A stretch of DNA of 64,000 nucleotides from contig NC_058340.1 in NCBI RefSeq assembly GCF_905475395.1, forward strand, positions 61,420,181-61,484,180, in the 5' to 3' direction. Shown piece by piece: positions 1-12,034 of the stretch (positions are counted from its first letter, which is position 1; each line of letters begins with the position of its first letter). Below the pieces are notes generated by a model. The model worked only from the letters and a program-made list of their open reading frames with translations. It did not search any database and was not told the DNA's origin. The translations under genes were made by a program, and so were the position numbers. Source of the stretch: Chrysoperla carnea. Lineage: Eukaryota > Arthropoda > Insecta > Neuroptera > Chrysopidae.

Positions 1-114
1 ACATTTTCTTAGTTTATAGATTTTGATCAACACATATTTACAACTAATTTGCGAACAATAATTGATTCATCGGCCTGCCACAAAATCGTCAGATTTAAAT
101 TATTTTTATCTATT

Positions 115-725
115 TTGAGACGGCTATAGCCCAGAAAAATAAGAAAAAAACAGCCGATCTGCTTAAAAATGTAAGCTAAGTTTCGCCGGGGTTATCTTTA
201 TTTGAATGCTAGAAAAGGCCTATGAAAAGTCCATTGCAAAATTACTTGCGTAAAAAAATTATTCAAAGTCAAAGGTCGCGAAAATAGTTTTTTTTTTCAA
301 ATATCTCGTAAAGTATTAAGTTAATGGCAGTTTTAGCTACTATAAAATTTGTTTGTGAGTAAAGGTTCTATACAAAATATCTGTAGAAATAATAGTTCTC
401 AAAATATTTGGCTGAAAAAGTAATAGTAAGCAATAGAAATATTAATTATTGCCTTATGAACACCAGAGAAAGAACTGAATGTATTAATCAAATAACTTTC
501 TTGAGCGTAAAAGCTTCTTATTATTATATATTAACAGTTTACAAGATATTTGAAAAAATACCTATTTTCGCGACCTTTGACCTTGAATTATTATTTTCGG
601 CACATGATTGAACTTTTCATGGGCCATTTCTTGCATCCGAATAAAGATAATCGCGGTGATAAACCTTCACTTTAGTTTTTAGGCAGAAAAACCTATATTT
701 TCCTGGGCTTCTATTCGTATTTATA
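115..725. repeat. Large imperfect foldback (inverted-repeat) element
   Basis: The left arm (about 115-330) and the right arm (about 520-725) are reverse complements with scattered mismatches. Matching landmarks are 'ggtcgcgaaaatag' on the left against 'ctattttcgcgacc' on the right, 'caaatatctcgtaaa' against 'tttacaagatatttg', 'gttatctttattt' against 'aataaagataa', and 'agcccag' against 'ctgggct' at the outer ends. The centre is AT-rich and unique. No transposase is encoded, so this looks like a non-autonomous foldback/MITE. I could not define target-site duplications. Confidence 0.75.
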
Positions 726-2135
726 AATATATTTTTTTATATCTTGGGTTTCACACGTCTTGTGCTTACTCTTATTTCTTAATCACATTTTCCTCTCTAT
801 TAACAATATAAAATTGACTAAACAAGATAAAATTAAAATTAAAACAACTGTTTAAAATGTTACACTTACATATCCAATCTAATTCGATTGTTTCACATTG
901 AGTGTTTTCCATTAGTTTATTCAATTAAACACAGTGTGAGACTAAGTGTTTGATTGGACAAAAGCTGACTGTGTGACGATTTTTGTTTTAAATGGAAAAT
1001 ACTCTTTATTATTCTTTTAATATTTAATCGAATTTAACACTTATATAGAGTGACCCCGATTATAATAGACGCTGTCGGAAGCATTATTTCAAACGTATAA
1101 TGCTTGGAAGCATAATTCCAACGAAATCATTTTGCACACACTTTACATCTCCGTCTCCACGAAGGATGAATATTTTGAGAGATTGTAGAAGGGGTTGCCC
1201 GGAATCTAATTGGAATTATACCCAACCAGTTAAATTAAGGAACTTAAAGAATTCGATTGAATATTAACAGAATAATTTCACGAAACTAAGGGCTCTTACA
1301 TACTACTAGCAACGTTTTAATCACCAAAGTAGAGCACTGTTATTTACATAAATACACACGTTAAATAGTCGATCTGCCACAAAAAATTCCGAACTCGTTT
1401 AATTTTTCGAGCGAGGCAAATCATTTCCCAAAAAATGCATGAAAATAGATCATAATGATTATATTTGGATAAAAGATGCGTAGTACATAGTACGCAACGA
1501 CCGACTCGCCCAGATAGGCGCCTTTTTTCCTGCTACCCTCTCCACTTGAGTTTTACATCCTTAATACATATGTTCTTGGTTCTCCATTCTTGATCAATCT
1601 TTTAACAATTAGATTGGGTTAGGTTAGAGTGACTTTCCATGGGTAGAGTACATTTGGACCATAGGGTCCTTTTACTTAAGATCATGAGAAATTATCGTTT
1701 ATCAACTAGTATAAGAACAAATCAAAATATATCATATCTATCAGGATCAATTTACAGCATAGTAACCGATTTTTCACATTCAATTAAATATTTTTGATTT
1801 TAGAGTGTACGCGTGGTTTTTGGCACTTGGTATATTTAATTGCTTTGTCAATGTTTGCACCAATCCAGAAACCGATGCCTTAATAGTTTTATCTAAATTA
1901 ACGATATGGCTATACTTTAATTCAAGAATTGGCTGAAAAAACTTGTATCAGACATCCAGTTAGTTTTTAGGAAAAATGAAATGTGACAGTATAAGAAACA
2001 CAAATTGGCTTAATCACCATGATTAAAAAGTTGCTGGTATAGGGTTAACCCAAAACTTAAAAGTCACTTATACACAACAAATTTAAATTTTTTAAATATA
2101 ATTTTTTTTTTTAATTTTCATAAAATTTATTTCAG
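726..2135. other. Non-coding stretch upstream of the first recognised anoctamin exon
   Basis: I see no convincing exon here. The 5' exons and promoter of the anoctamin gene should lie here or before the window, but nothing resembles a signal or N-terminal coding segment. A small hairpin ('gaagcattat' with 'ataatgcttg') lies near 1078-1110 within a possible transposon scrap. Confidence 0.4.
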
Positions 2136-5100
2136 AACTGGAATCGTTTTAGAGACGGTGAGCGTACAGTGGACTTTGTTTTAGCATATACACCAAACGA
2201 CGTCAACGACCATGAGAATAAACGTAGAGTATTCGAAAGGAATTTAACAGATGAAGGTTTAATATTGGAACATGAAGAAACGCAACGATTACATTTTGTT
2301 AAAATACATGCTCCCAAGGAAGTGTTATGTCGATATTGTGAAATTTTAAAATTGCGTATGCCGATTAAAGAAGTACGTATAGTTAAATCAATTGATATTA
2401 AATTTTATCTATTTTATGGCGCCTTGTTTATATCATTAAATTGTAAAATTAATCGAAAGTATCTTCACTAAAACTTTATACATCGATATTACTTCAATAT
2501 CAAGCTGCATACTGTAATCAGGCTTCAATTTTCTATGTTAGGTGCAGCAGGATTTTACTCACAATTTTAATTGATATAAACTTGGTATTTAAAATGTTAA
2601 GCTTTAATTGTTCCAGCATCTTGAATGAAAACACTTTCAATATCTTTTTAACACCACACGTATTAATATTTTTATTTTACAGTCTAAAATCACTATAAAC
2701 TGTAAAAAACGATTTCATGTCAATTTGGAGGTAAAAGGAGCTTCTTTATTACACAAATAATTTTATAAACGGCTACTAACAGCTACTAATTCTTGTTTCT
2801 ATCTACTAATCAAAATTTAATTTTCTGCTGGGCATGAAATGTGCAATGTTTCTAGATACCGATATCTTATTTCATTCAGATGCTATGATCAAGATTCATT
2901 GTATCTAGGTACATTTTCAAGAATTTTTTTACTATGCATGCTACGCTGCATGTTTTTATAGTGGTTTCAAAGCTATGCACTCCTTCTTTAATTGACTTAA
3001 ATCTGGACTTCTGCCAAATCAATTGGATGAAAGTGGTAGATTTTTATTTGTTACATTTTTACATAGAAAATACACAATTTAAAAAAAAAATATGGTCATA
3101 CTTTAAAAGGGAGAGGATTTTAGGATGACGGTATATAAGAGATAAGTAATTGGCCCCAAAATGTCAAGTTGATCGCACATATGAAATTTTTGCATTTAAC
3201 TATTTTAGAACCTATGTATGTAGTGCAGTAAAAGATGTAACGAAAATCGGCTAATTCAGGAAAATGAAATAAACCGCTTACTTTCATTAAAAGCTAATGG
3301 GATGTCTTTTAAATGTCAAATATCATTCGTAAACGATGAGTTAGTTGCACAAATGTTTCTATTTTCTCTGAAAATGGTATGTTAATCGATCTTAATTAAA
3401 AGGAGTGAAGGGCATAACTTTGGATTTCATAATATGTGATTTCATAATATGTGATTTATAAATGCATTGTTTTAGCTAGATAGCGGAATTTCCTAAATTT
3501 TCATTATGTTTTTCTTAAAACAAATTTTTAATAACTAAACTTTAACTTTACAATATTTTCATCTTTTTTCCATTTGAATATAAAAATTTGGCTTTTTTGA
3601 TGAAATTTTTGTAATATATACGAATTGTTATGTAAACTTTTATAATATTTTTTAGCTTCCTGGTCAAGAAACAATTGTGGATCCTTCATTCGATTTACGA
3701 TCAATATGTAGTAAATTACCTGACATATTTAATGTAAGATTAGATAAAAAATTATTTCCTGAACAAAAATATACATTAACCGCTGAATTTTCTCGAGATA
3801 AAGATTATTTGTATGTATTTTATATAAGAAAATCATTTGAATTAATTTTTTATTTTAATTGTTTTCGTTCTTTTAGATTTGATATTAATGCAGATAATTT
3901 TTTTACCACATCCGTTAAGTCAATGGTAGTAAATTTTATTTTAGAACGAACAAAATATAAAGATGATCCACAAGCCACTTTTGATGTTGGCATTGATAGA
4001 TTGTTACAAGCTCAAGTGTATCAAGCTGCTTATCCTTTACATGATGTAAGTATACAACCTCCAAACGTTTTCAAGATCATTCATAAGCTCACGTCAAGGC
4101 TTGATTTTTTTATATGAAGTTGAAAATTCAATTCTGAAAATTTTAGAGGGGTTGTCCCAGGGGCGGAGTTACGAATTTGCCGCCCATAGGCAGGCATCAA
4201 AGTGCCGCCTTTTTTTATAAACAATAATCTGTTTTATTTATTTGGAAATTGTAAAATATTTAATATAATAAATGAAATAACTTTTTAATCATAAGTAAGG
4301 TTTACAAAACACAAAAACAATTCATTTTTCAATTATTTCAATGTAAATTTTTACGCCGGACTTTTCAACAGCAAATGTATCGATGATTTTGTTCAGATCA
4401 ACTTGTAGCAAAGTTTCAACTTCAATACACATTATAGCGCCAAAGAATTTAGTCTGTTCTCTTTCATCATTGAACACAAATAAGTTTTGATACGTTTCAA
4501 GCATGAAAATGAACGTTGCGCTGAACAATTTACTACTGAATTGAATAAGAAACAAAAAAAACGTTACTCTGAATCTGTTTCTTCTTGAACGGGGACGGTG
4601 AATTTATCCCATAACTCAACCTCTTTTGTTGACGATTTGAAAAAGTCGTTGATTTTTCTCGATGAACCAACATCTTTTTCAATTTATCATCCTACTTTGC
4701 CTACGCATAAATCCGCCCCTGCTTGAAATTTTTTTCTTTTTGTACTCTGAGATTTCAGTAAAAAATGTCCTATTTTTTTAGGGTGATCATCAAAAAGAAG
4801 GTTCTATGCGTGCATTATTATTTAATGAATGGGCTCAATGTAACAAATGGATAAAATATCAACCAATCGATTACATTAAAGATTATTTTGGTGTAAAATA
4901 TGCATTATACTTTGCATGGCTTGGTTTTTATACACACATGTTAATACCCGCATCAATATTTGGTGTTATTTGTGTATTATATGGTTTAGCAACGGTTTCA
5001 AATGATAAATTCAGTTCGGATATATGTAATCCAAATTTAAATATTACAATGTGTCCATTATGTGATGCAAAATGTGATTATTGGAATCTCACAGATGCTT

Positions 5101-8100
5101 GTACCTTTTCACGAATTAGTTATATATTTGACAATCCATTTACAATTGCATTCGCTGTATTTATGTCTTTTTGGGCAGCTTTATATTTAGAATTATGGAA
5201 ACGTTATAGTGCTGAAATTACACATCGATGGGGTTTGACTGGTTTTGATTTACAAGCTGAACATCCACGACCACAATATTTAGCACGATTAAGTAAAGCG
5301 AAAAAACGTAAATTAAATGTTGTTACACGAGTATTAGAACCGGTTGTGCCTTTTTGGAAAGTGAAATTTCCATCAATTATACTTAGTTTTTCTGTTGCCA
5401 TTTTGTGGGTAAGTAAATTTATAATTAATTTATGATAACTCCGAAAACAATTTGCCATATAAATTCCAAAAAATAAAAATTATTTATTAAAGGGAGCGGG
5501 TGAGGGCAATGTAAAAGCTAGGTATTATTTTATTATGTATATCGAGAATGATGTACACTGCCCGAGGTTGGATCACACTTGGAGACAAAATTTATTATGA
5601 TATCTAAACTGTTTGGGTTAGGGTATGTTGATCCTTAAGCAAGTACCTAGATAAGCCTGATTGCGTGTTATTGAATATAAAACGGTTTTGTTTCCTCGAA
5701 ATAATCGTAAATAATTCTTAATCATGATTAATATGATAATAGTTAATAATAATAATAATCTCCTATTCCCTAGACCAAAGGATCCTCTGTGCTCTCCTTG
5801 ACAACAATCTGCCTCACGAAACGAGACGTTATTTTAAAAGATGCCATTTTAAGCATTTCTTAAACGCAGAAAGCACAAAGCACACAGCTTCTCCGACAAG
5901 ATTGATGAATCCAAGGTTTCGGACTCAAACATTCTAAACCTAACGCTCTGCTCTGCAGGTTTTTTGAAGGTGCAAATAACATGTAAGAAGGTTTTATCGT
6001 CCTCCATTCAGGGCCTATAAGTGGGACCATCAGAAATCGCCATGTTATGAAGGTGATAATTCAATCAACATTGTCTTTTCAAAAGTCCCACCACCCTTTT
6101 TAACTACTCTAATGAATTTCAGGCGACAGTCGAATGGCCTTATACATAATTGAGATGATAATATCAATATTTTTATTTCAGATTGCAATCGCCATTGCAG
6201 CAGTCTTTGGTGTTGTTATATACAGAATGTCTCAAATAACATCACAAAATATTTATGGAGAAGATGGTTCAACAACACAAAAAATAGCAACAATACCAAT
6301 AACAGCGGCCATATTAAACTTAATATGTATATTAATATTAAATATTATTTATGATAAATTAGCTGTGAAATTAACAGAAATGGAATATCAACGTACTCAA
6401 ACTGAATATGATGATAGTTTAACATTAAAAATTTATATGTTCCAATTTGTTAATTATTATTCGTCAATATTTTATATAGCATTTTTAAAAGGAAAATTTG
6501 TTGGATATCCAGCTAAATATAATCGAATATTTGGTTTGAGACAAGAAGAGGTACAGAGTAAAAAACGATTTTTTAATTATATCTTTTTTTATATACAGTG
6601 TGTTCTTGATATTAAAATCCAATACAATATTTCTTTTTATTTAATGAAATCTTTTTTTTTTTTTTACAGTGTAGTCCTGGTGGATGTTTAATGGAATTAT
6701 TTATACAATTAGCAATTATTATGATTGGTAATCAATTTATGAGTGCTGTAACTGAAACAGTAATACCACTTTTAATGAAATGGTACAATACATTTACGAT
6801 AAAAACAGGGTTAGCACAAAAACGAGACGAAGATGATTTGATATGTTGTAATCAATGGACCGAGGACTACAAATTAAACGATATTGGTCCTAGAGGATTG
6901 TTTGATGAATATCTTGAAATGGGTAATTAAAAAATTTTTCATACTTACAAAAAGTACTAAAAATTATAATTTTTGTGATTGCGGACTGATCTAAGCCACC
7001 CCTTAATCTTCATGTGAGCAGACTTTCAGCCATTCTGAAATCTGTTTCCTAATGAGACAAAACCGACATATATAGCGTTGCGGACTAGTTAAAATCCCCC
7101 CTCTCACTACCATTGCGGACGATCTCACATCGACTATATTTTGAAATCAGTTCAACCTTCAAACAGACTCGATGAAATCAGCTCTCAAAACTTAATTTTA
7201 TTTAATTTTAAATAATTGGTTAGCTAATTATGAATTTTTTACTTTTAGTAATGCAGTATGGATTTATAACAATATTCGTAGTTGCATTTCCATTAGCACC
7301 ACTGTTAGCACTAATCAACAACGTATTTGAAATGCGATTAGATGGAAAAAAATTTATAAAATATTATCGCCGACCAGTGCCTTTTCGTGTTAAAAACATC
7401 GGTGTATGGTATCGCATTTTAGCTGTCATCAGTCGAATAGCTGTTGTCTCCAATGCATTTATTTTAGCTTTCTCATCAAATTTCATACCACGTTTAATGT
7501 ACATGTTAACTGTGAGTCCTGATCATACCGATAATGGATTCTTAAATCATACATTAGCATATTTTGATACATCTGATTTTCAATATGGTGCAAGACCGTT
7601 ACACTCAAATTTTAATGTATCGATGTGTCGTTATGCTGAATTTCGTAATCCACCAGACGATGTACAGAAATATAAGCGACCAATACATTATTGGCATTTA
7701 TTTGTTGCACGTCTGGCATTTGTTGTCATTTTTCAAAATTTCGTTGGATTTAGTATGACAATTGTTGAGTGGGCCATACCGGACATGTCTCGTAAATTGC
7801 GTGATCAAATTAAACGTGAAGCTTATTTAACAAATGAAATTATTATTAAACAAGAAGCACTTCGAACAAAAGGTTTGTTTTTAATTTTGCTTAGAATATT
7901 ATTGTCATTTGATTTTCTATATTCTAAATTAATATTTAATTTAAACTATGACTACTTGTTGTCCAAATCATAAATTAATTGAAACAAATATATTTAGGTT
8001 TAATTAATCGACAATCATCAATTAAAAAACAATTTGAAAATGGAAATAATAATTCTCCAAGTACGGTAGATAATTCTCCGGTTCATCATCGTTCATCAAA

Positions 8101-8137
8101 CGGCGGAGGAGATGCACCAATTTTAGATGAAGACTAA
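2136..8137 (+). CDS. Anoctamin (TMEM16 family, ANO1-7 group), 5' incomplete
   Basis: Anoctamins are dimeric ten-helix membrane proteins that act as calcium-activated chloride channels or lipid scramblases. Eight exons join in phase with GT-AG introns: 2136-2372, 3656-3810, 3877-4045, 4782-5408, 6182-6550, 6670-6922, 7249-7872 and 7998-8137 (TAA), giving 857 residues. The first ~170 residues match the cytoplasmic dimerisation domain ('TVDFVLAYTPND', 'FVKIHAPKEVL'). Membrane segments follow from 'YALYFAWLGFYTHMLIPAS' onward, with a Cys-rich extracellular loop after TM1. The TM7 motif 'EYLEMVMQYGF' and TM8 'INNVFEMRLDGKKF' carry the acidic calcium ligands known in the family. The TM6 Asn ligand appears to be Ala ('GNQFMSAVTETVIP'). 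The C-terminus is a hydrophilic Asn/Ser-rich tail. No upstream start is visible, so initial exons are missing. Candidate poly(A) signals (AATAAA) lie near 8743 and 8759. The exact paralogue (ANO4/5-like or subdued-like) is not resolved. Confidence 0.92.
4158..4721 (-). mobile_element. Internally deleted hAT transposon in an anoctamin intron
   Basis: The ends are inverted repeats of the type CAGGGGCGGA(G/T)TTA (left at 4158, right ending at 4721). On the minus strand, around 4430-4540, the reading 'NCSAQRSFSCLKRIKTY' followed by 'RLNSLAL' is the signature of the hAT C-terminal dimerisation domain. A stop and a frame change follow, then 'IEVETLLQVDLNKIIDTFA' in the neighbouring frame. Before this domain lies a short acidic stretch ('INDFFKSSTKEVELWDKF') that looks like an N-terminal part, so the catalytic middle has been deleted. 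The flanking 8-mers do not match, so there is no clean target duplication. It lies antisense inside the intron between exons 3 and 4. Confidence 0.8.
5409..6181 (+). other. Anoctamin intron with an unassigned, less AT-rich insert
   Basis: The intron is bounded by GTAAGT at 5409 and a T-rich CAG acceptor ending at 6181. The part from about 5560 to 6110 has a more balanced base composition and short open stretches in several frames, but no recognisable protein. It may be an old repeat. I assign no function. Confidence 0.4.
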
Positions 8138-10629
8138 AGATATCAATATCGAAATAACATGAATTAACTCGAATATTTAATAATTTAAGTGCTTGGCTTG
8201 CCAAAAAAGAAAAAAAACCTGAACTACCTTTTTTTAAATATATATAAATCATATTATTTGTATCAGTAAAAAGGACTAAGTCAATAAGTGCCTGAAATTG
8301 AAATTTTTAATGATTATTTCTGTACTTATTTTTACTATTAAAATTATTGCAAAGGCAATACATAATTTTGAAATAGATTTGACAAGATGCGTATCTAACT
8401 GTATTAATTTAATACTCATTTTTGACTGCCAAATCATTTGATTTATATGAGCGATAGTTTTTATATACTAGGACTGCAGTCACGCTTCCGTCAAAATTAA
8501 CACACTTTTTGAACTCTTTAATATTATGTATGTAATTTTAACAAACGTCAGGAAAACGTGTGTTTAAATCAACAGTGAGACCGCAATTGAAGAGAATTGT
8601 AATATAAAATCATTATTCATCCTAAAATAGTAATCGCGAAAAGTCATCTAACAAAAATTTATGTTCATATTTTAAAAGGTTGTGCGACTTAATTACACAG
8701 GGTTTTTATATCACCAAAAAGAAAATCCATGCCTCACAAGTAAATAAAACGTGACACAATAAATCTTTTATTAACGGGTAATTCATACTGATCAATATCT
8801 TGAAGTTAAAATACGTATTTATAATACAAAAACTTAATCAGGAATTGATTGTAAAATTTTAATTCTGTGTAAATTATTATTTAAAATAATTAAAATTATG
8901 TTTAGTTGTCAATTTTGATAAAAAATCGCATCTTGTCATATCAATTTTTAATTTAGTCAAATTAAACATTGAACGCTGCATAAAATCAAGTATGTTTGTT
9001 TTTTTAAATACGTTGGCAATGTTAAATCCAAATTTTCGTCCACGACAATCGACCAAGTCATTCTCAAAAATACAAAAAAACTTCTTAAAAATTTGGATCG
9101 TATGACAGTTTCTAGCGATATAGATCTGAAAGGACCGGTTTTTTAAAATACCTGATTTGATCATAGCGTGTTTAAATCCTTTCCATGTTTAATTAGACTG
9201 AATTATTTTCAATGCAAATTGAACAATCAATTTGAAATGCTTACATTTACATGATTAATGTTTTTATAGTCATGCGTAGATCGTGGGGTATTGTTAATAT
9301 TTAAAGGTTCGTATTGTATACATCACATTTATTTAACAAACTGATTAACCTACGTTACCTCAAACTAGATTTGTCAACTACAAAGTACATGCCACTTGAC
9401 GTTATACTACGATTTTTTTGCATTCATTAAAATTAAAAAGGATAGAAGTAGGTTTGTGATCATTTCTAGCGACCACGACCACAACTAGAGACTTAACAAT
9501 TTGAAACGATCCCATAAAACACAATGTATAAGTTTTTATTAGATACAATTTTTCGCTTAAACTAACATTACAAAATTCGGGCTCAGAAGTATCTAAAACT
9601 TAAACATTAGAAAATGGATTCCAAAAATATCTGAATTGCTTCCATGATTCCAGGGGACGTTTTACATTTGTAAAATTGAATGAAATGTTTTAGTCCTTCG
9701 AAGATCTAAATCTTCTCACTTTGTGCAGATAGTTCCTCTTAAACATTTATCTTCGGCTCTACACTTGTAGAATAAATAAAGTATCCATTTAGCGAGCTTC
9801 TGGGCTCGAGAGAGAAAGAAATTAGGTGGTGTTAACTTCTAGTTGAGTACCTCTATTTTATAATTTTGTGGTGTGCATATATAAAATTTGGTGTGCATAT
9901 CAGACGGTTTATTATTATTTATCTGCCGAAAACTTCTTTTAAAATTCGTTTTAACAGTTAACGGTTTTTGTCTTAAAAGTGGATTGTACTAAAAGCGTTA
10001 AGTGGAATGTACAATTTATGTTATACAAGCAAGGGCTCTGTTAAGGGCTATCAAGTTGTATTACTTTTTTTAATCAACTTCAAAATGGTTCTTCTATTTA
10101 ATCGCTATATTATTTTCGTTTTTAAAATTACATTCCGATAAAATAAGTCTCATTTTCAATTATATATTTTTTATTTAATTTGTTTTATACACTGTTTATT
10201 TTTATTATCGAGGCTGTGAATAATAAATTTTACGTATTCGACTATAAGCGAACCTTTAAATTAAATTTTTTTTAAGAATATATAATATATTCAAATTGTG
10301 TTTTTTCAATGTAGTTTTTCTCTATATGTTAATTATGTTGTTTAATTTTATTAATTTATTCTAAATTTTATATAAATATCAGGGTGTCTAGCGTCCAAAA
10401 AGACTGTACAAAAATTTGAAACAGCCGTAAAAGTTGGAATCAAGAGAAACATTAATAAGGCATATCTGCTTTAAGCATATGTGATATCTAACTAGCTCCT
10501 GGGTAAATCCCAGCTATTTAAGCGGCGTTTAAATAGCGGTGTTTAATTTAAACAGATTATACATCTAAATAATGAATTGTCCTAGATATTGAACGCCCTA
10601 TACACTTTAGAGTCAGTGTACACAGAATT
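8138..10629. other. Anoctamin 3' UTR and intergenic DNA
   Basis: The 3' UTR probably runs to the AATAAA motifs near 8743-8760. Beyond that the sequence is AT-rich with only short chance reading frames on both strands. I see no gene or strong repeat. Confidence 0.4.
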
Positions 10630-10890
10630 AGGGACAAGGATTAACCGTCACTGCCAGTTTATTTAAACAAATTAATGTAGCTTTGTAATCTATGCATATA
10701 AAATGTTTTATCTTGAATGACTGAAACTGACTTACGGATCAATGCACAGCTTAAACCGCTGATCGTAGAGACCTGAAACTTGGAGTGTGTGTTCTTTTGT
10801 ATGGTGAGAGCAAGAGAGGTGAAGACTATAACACGGTGATTTTTACTTTTAAGCCCAGCGAAACGGGTGGATATCAAGCTAGTCTAAATA
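10630..10890 (+). repeat. Dispersed repeat family C, copy 1
   Basis: A segment reading 'gagagcaagagaggtgaag', then 'ttttaagcccagcgaaac' and 'gggtggatatcaagctagt' recurs in diverged form at 23330-23420 and 40918-41005. Upstream, 'aaaccgctgatcgtagagac' has the character of a non-autonomous insect transposon. The outer limits are uncertain. Confidence 0.6.
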
Positions 10891-12034
10891 TAAAAAAATG
10901 CCGACTTGATAATCTTTGCACCTTGTCAGGGAAGTATCGTTGTCCATATCATGTTTTCCTTATGTCTTTCATTTCTCCTTTATTTAGTCCGAAATTCAAA
11001 TAAACGATTAATGATTTCGTTCGTCTTGTTAACCATAAAATATTTTTGCACACACATTTTAGAAAGATTCATTTTTTGTCCATGGTATAATATCGAGATA
11101 TATCCTTGGACATGGCCTACAAACAACGTAGTCCACAGGTATTAATAACTATTCAATAGTGCATTGGTTTTTATTTAGATATTTGATATTTCCCGATGTG
11201 ATTTGTTATTTTAGGTGCATCATTCTTGCCACTCATATAGAACGCTCCTACCTGGCTCTACCTGGAATTGTGTAATAATCACGTATATCTCTTAAAATCT
11301 AATATTTAGCAGTCAAAAATAAACCAGGGAGAGTAGCTATGATAAAATATTAAAACAGTTTCTTATATTTCTTTAATTAAAGATTAAAGTTGTAGTTATG
11401 TTTGATATTTTATTCTATGATAAAATATCAGTTTCAGAGTTGATCTGGATTTAATAAAAAATAAATATGCAAGTTTTTGTAATATGACCAAGAAAGCAGA
11501 AATTAAACGTACAGTTTGGTAGAACTAGACAACCTGAAATATGTGTGCTGACATTTGATGCTCATTTTAAATAGCTAATTGTTTGAATGTTGTGATTCTT
11601 TAATAATTTATAAATTGACAAATATCAAATATGTATGAGCTTATTTTAATCGATGCTTTAAGTTTCATACTCGAGCGACAAGTGAACGATATAAAAATTA
11701 TAAGCTGATTCACACAAATTAAAATTACTCAAACTGATGAGTAGAAAATTTTGTTTTCTATTTATCGAAACAGTTACTCAATATTATTTTATCGAATTAT
11801 ATACAATATAAATTGAATACTAATGAAAAATATTTTATGCACATATTTTAATTTTTTTTCAATAAATATTTTTATAAAATTATCTCCTGTTGTTTCATAG
11901 TTCTTTGTGCGTTCTAGTTTAATTTTTTAATATTTTTAATAACACATTACTTGGCTACAAACATGCATATAGTCATTTTATTACCGTGCATATAGTCCAA
12001 AACATTTTTACAGTATTGTCCGGAGACAAGAGCC
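10891..12034. other. Intergenic DNA with no recognised content
   Basis: AT-rich sequence lies between the family C repeat and the 3' end of the ASB-like gene. It presumably contains that gene's 3' UTR at its right end. I see no other feature. Confidence 0.4.

Noticed and set aside
408-611. Plus-strand frame of 67 residues
   Set aside because: Lies across the centre and right arm of the foldback element.
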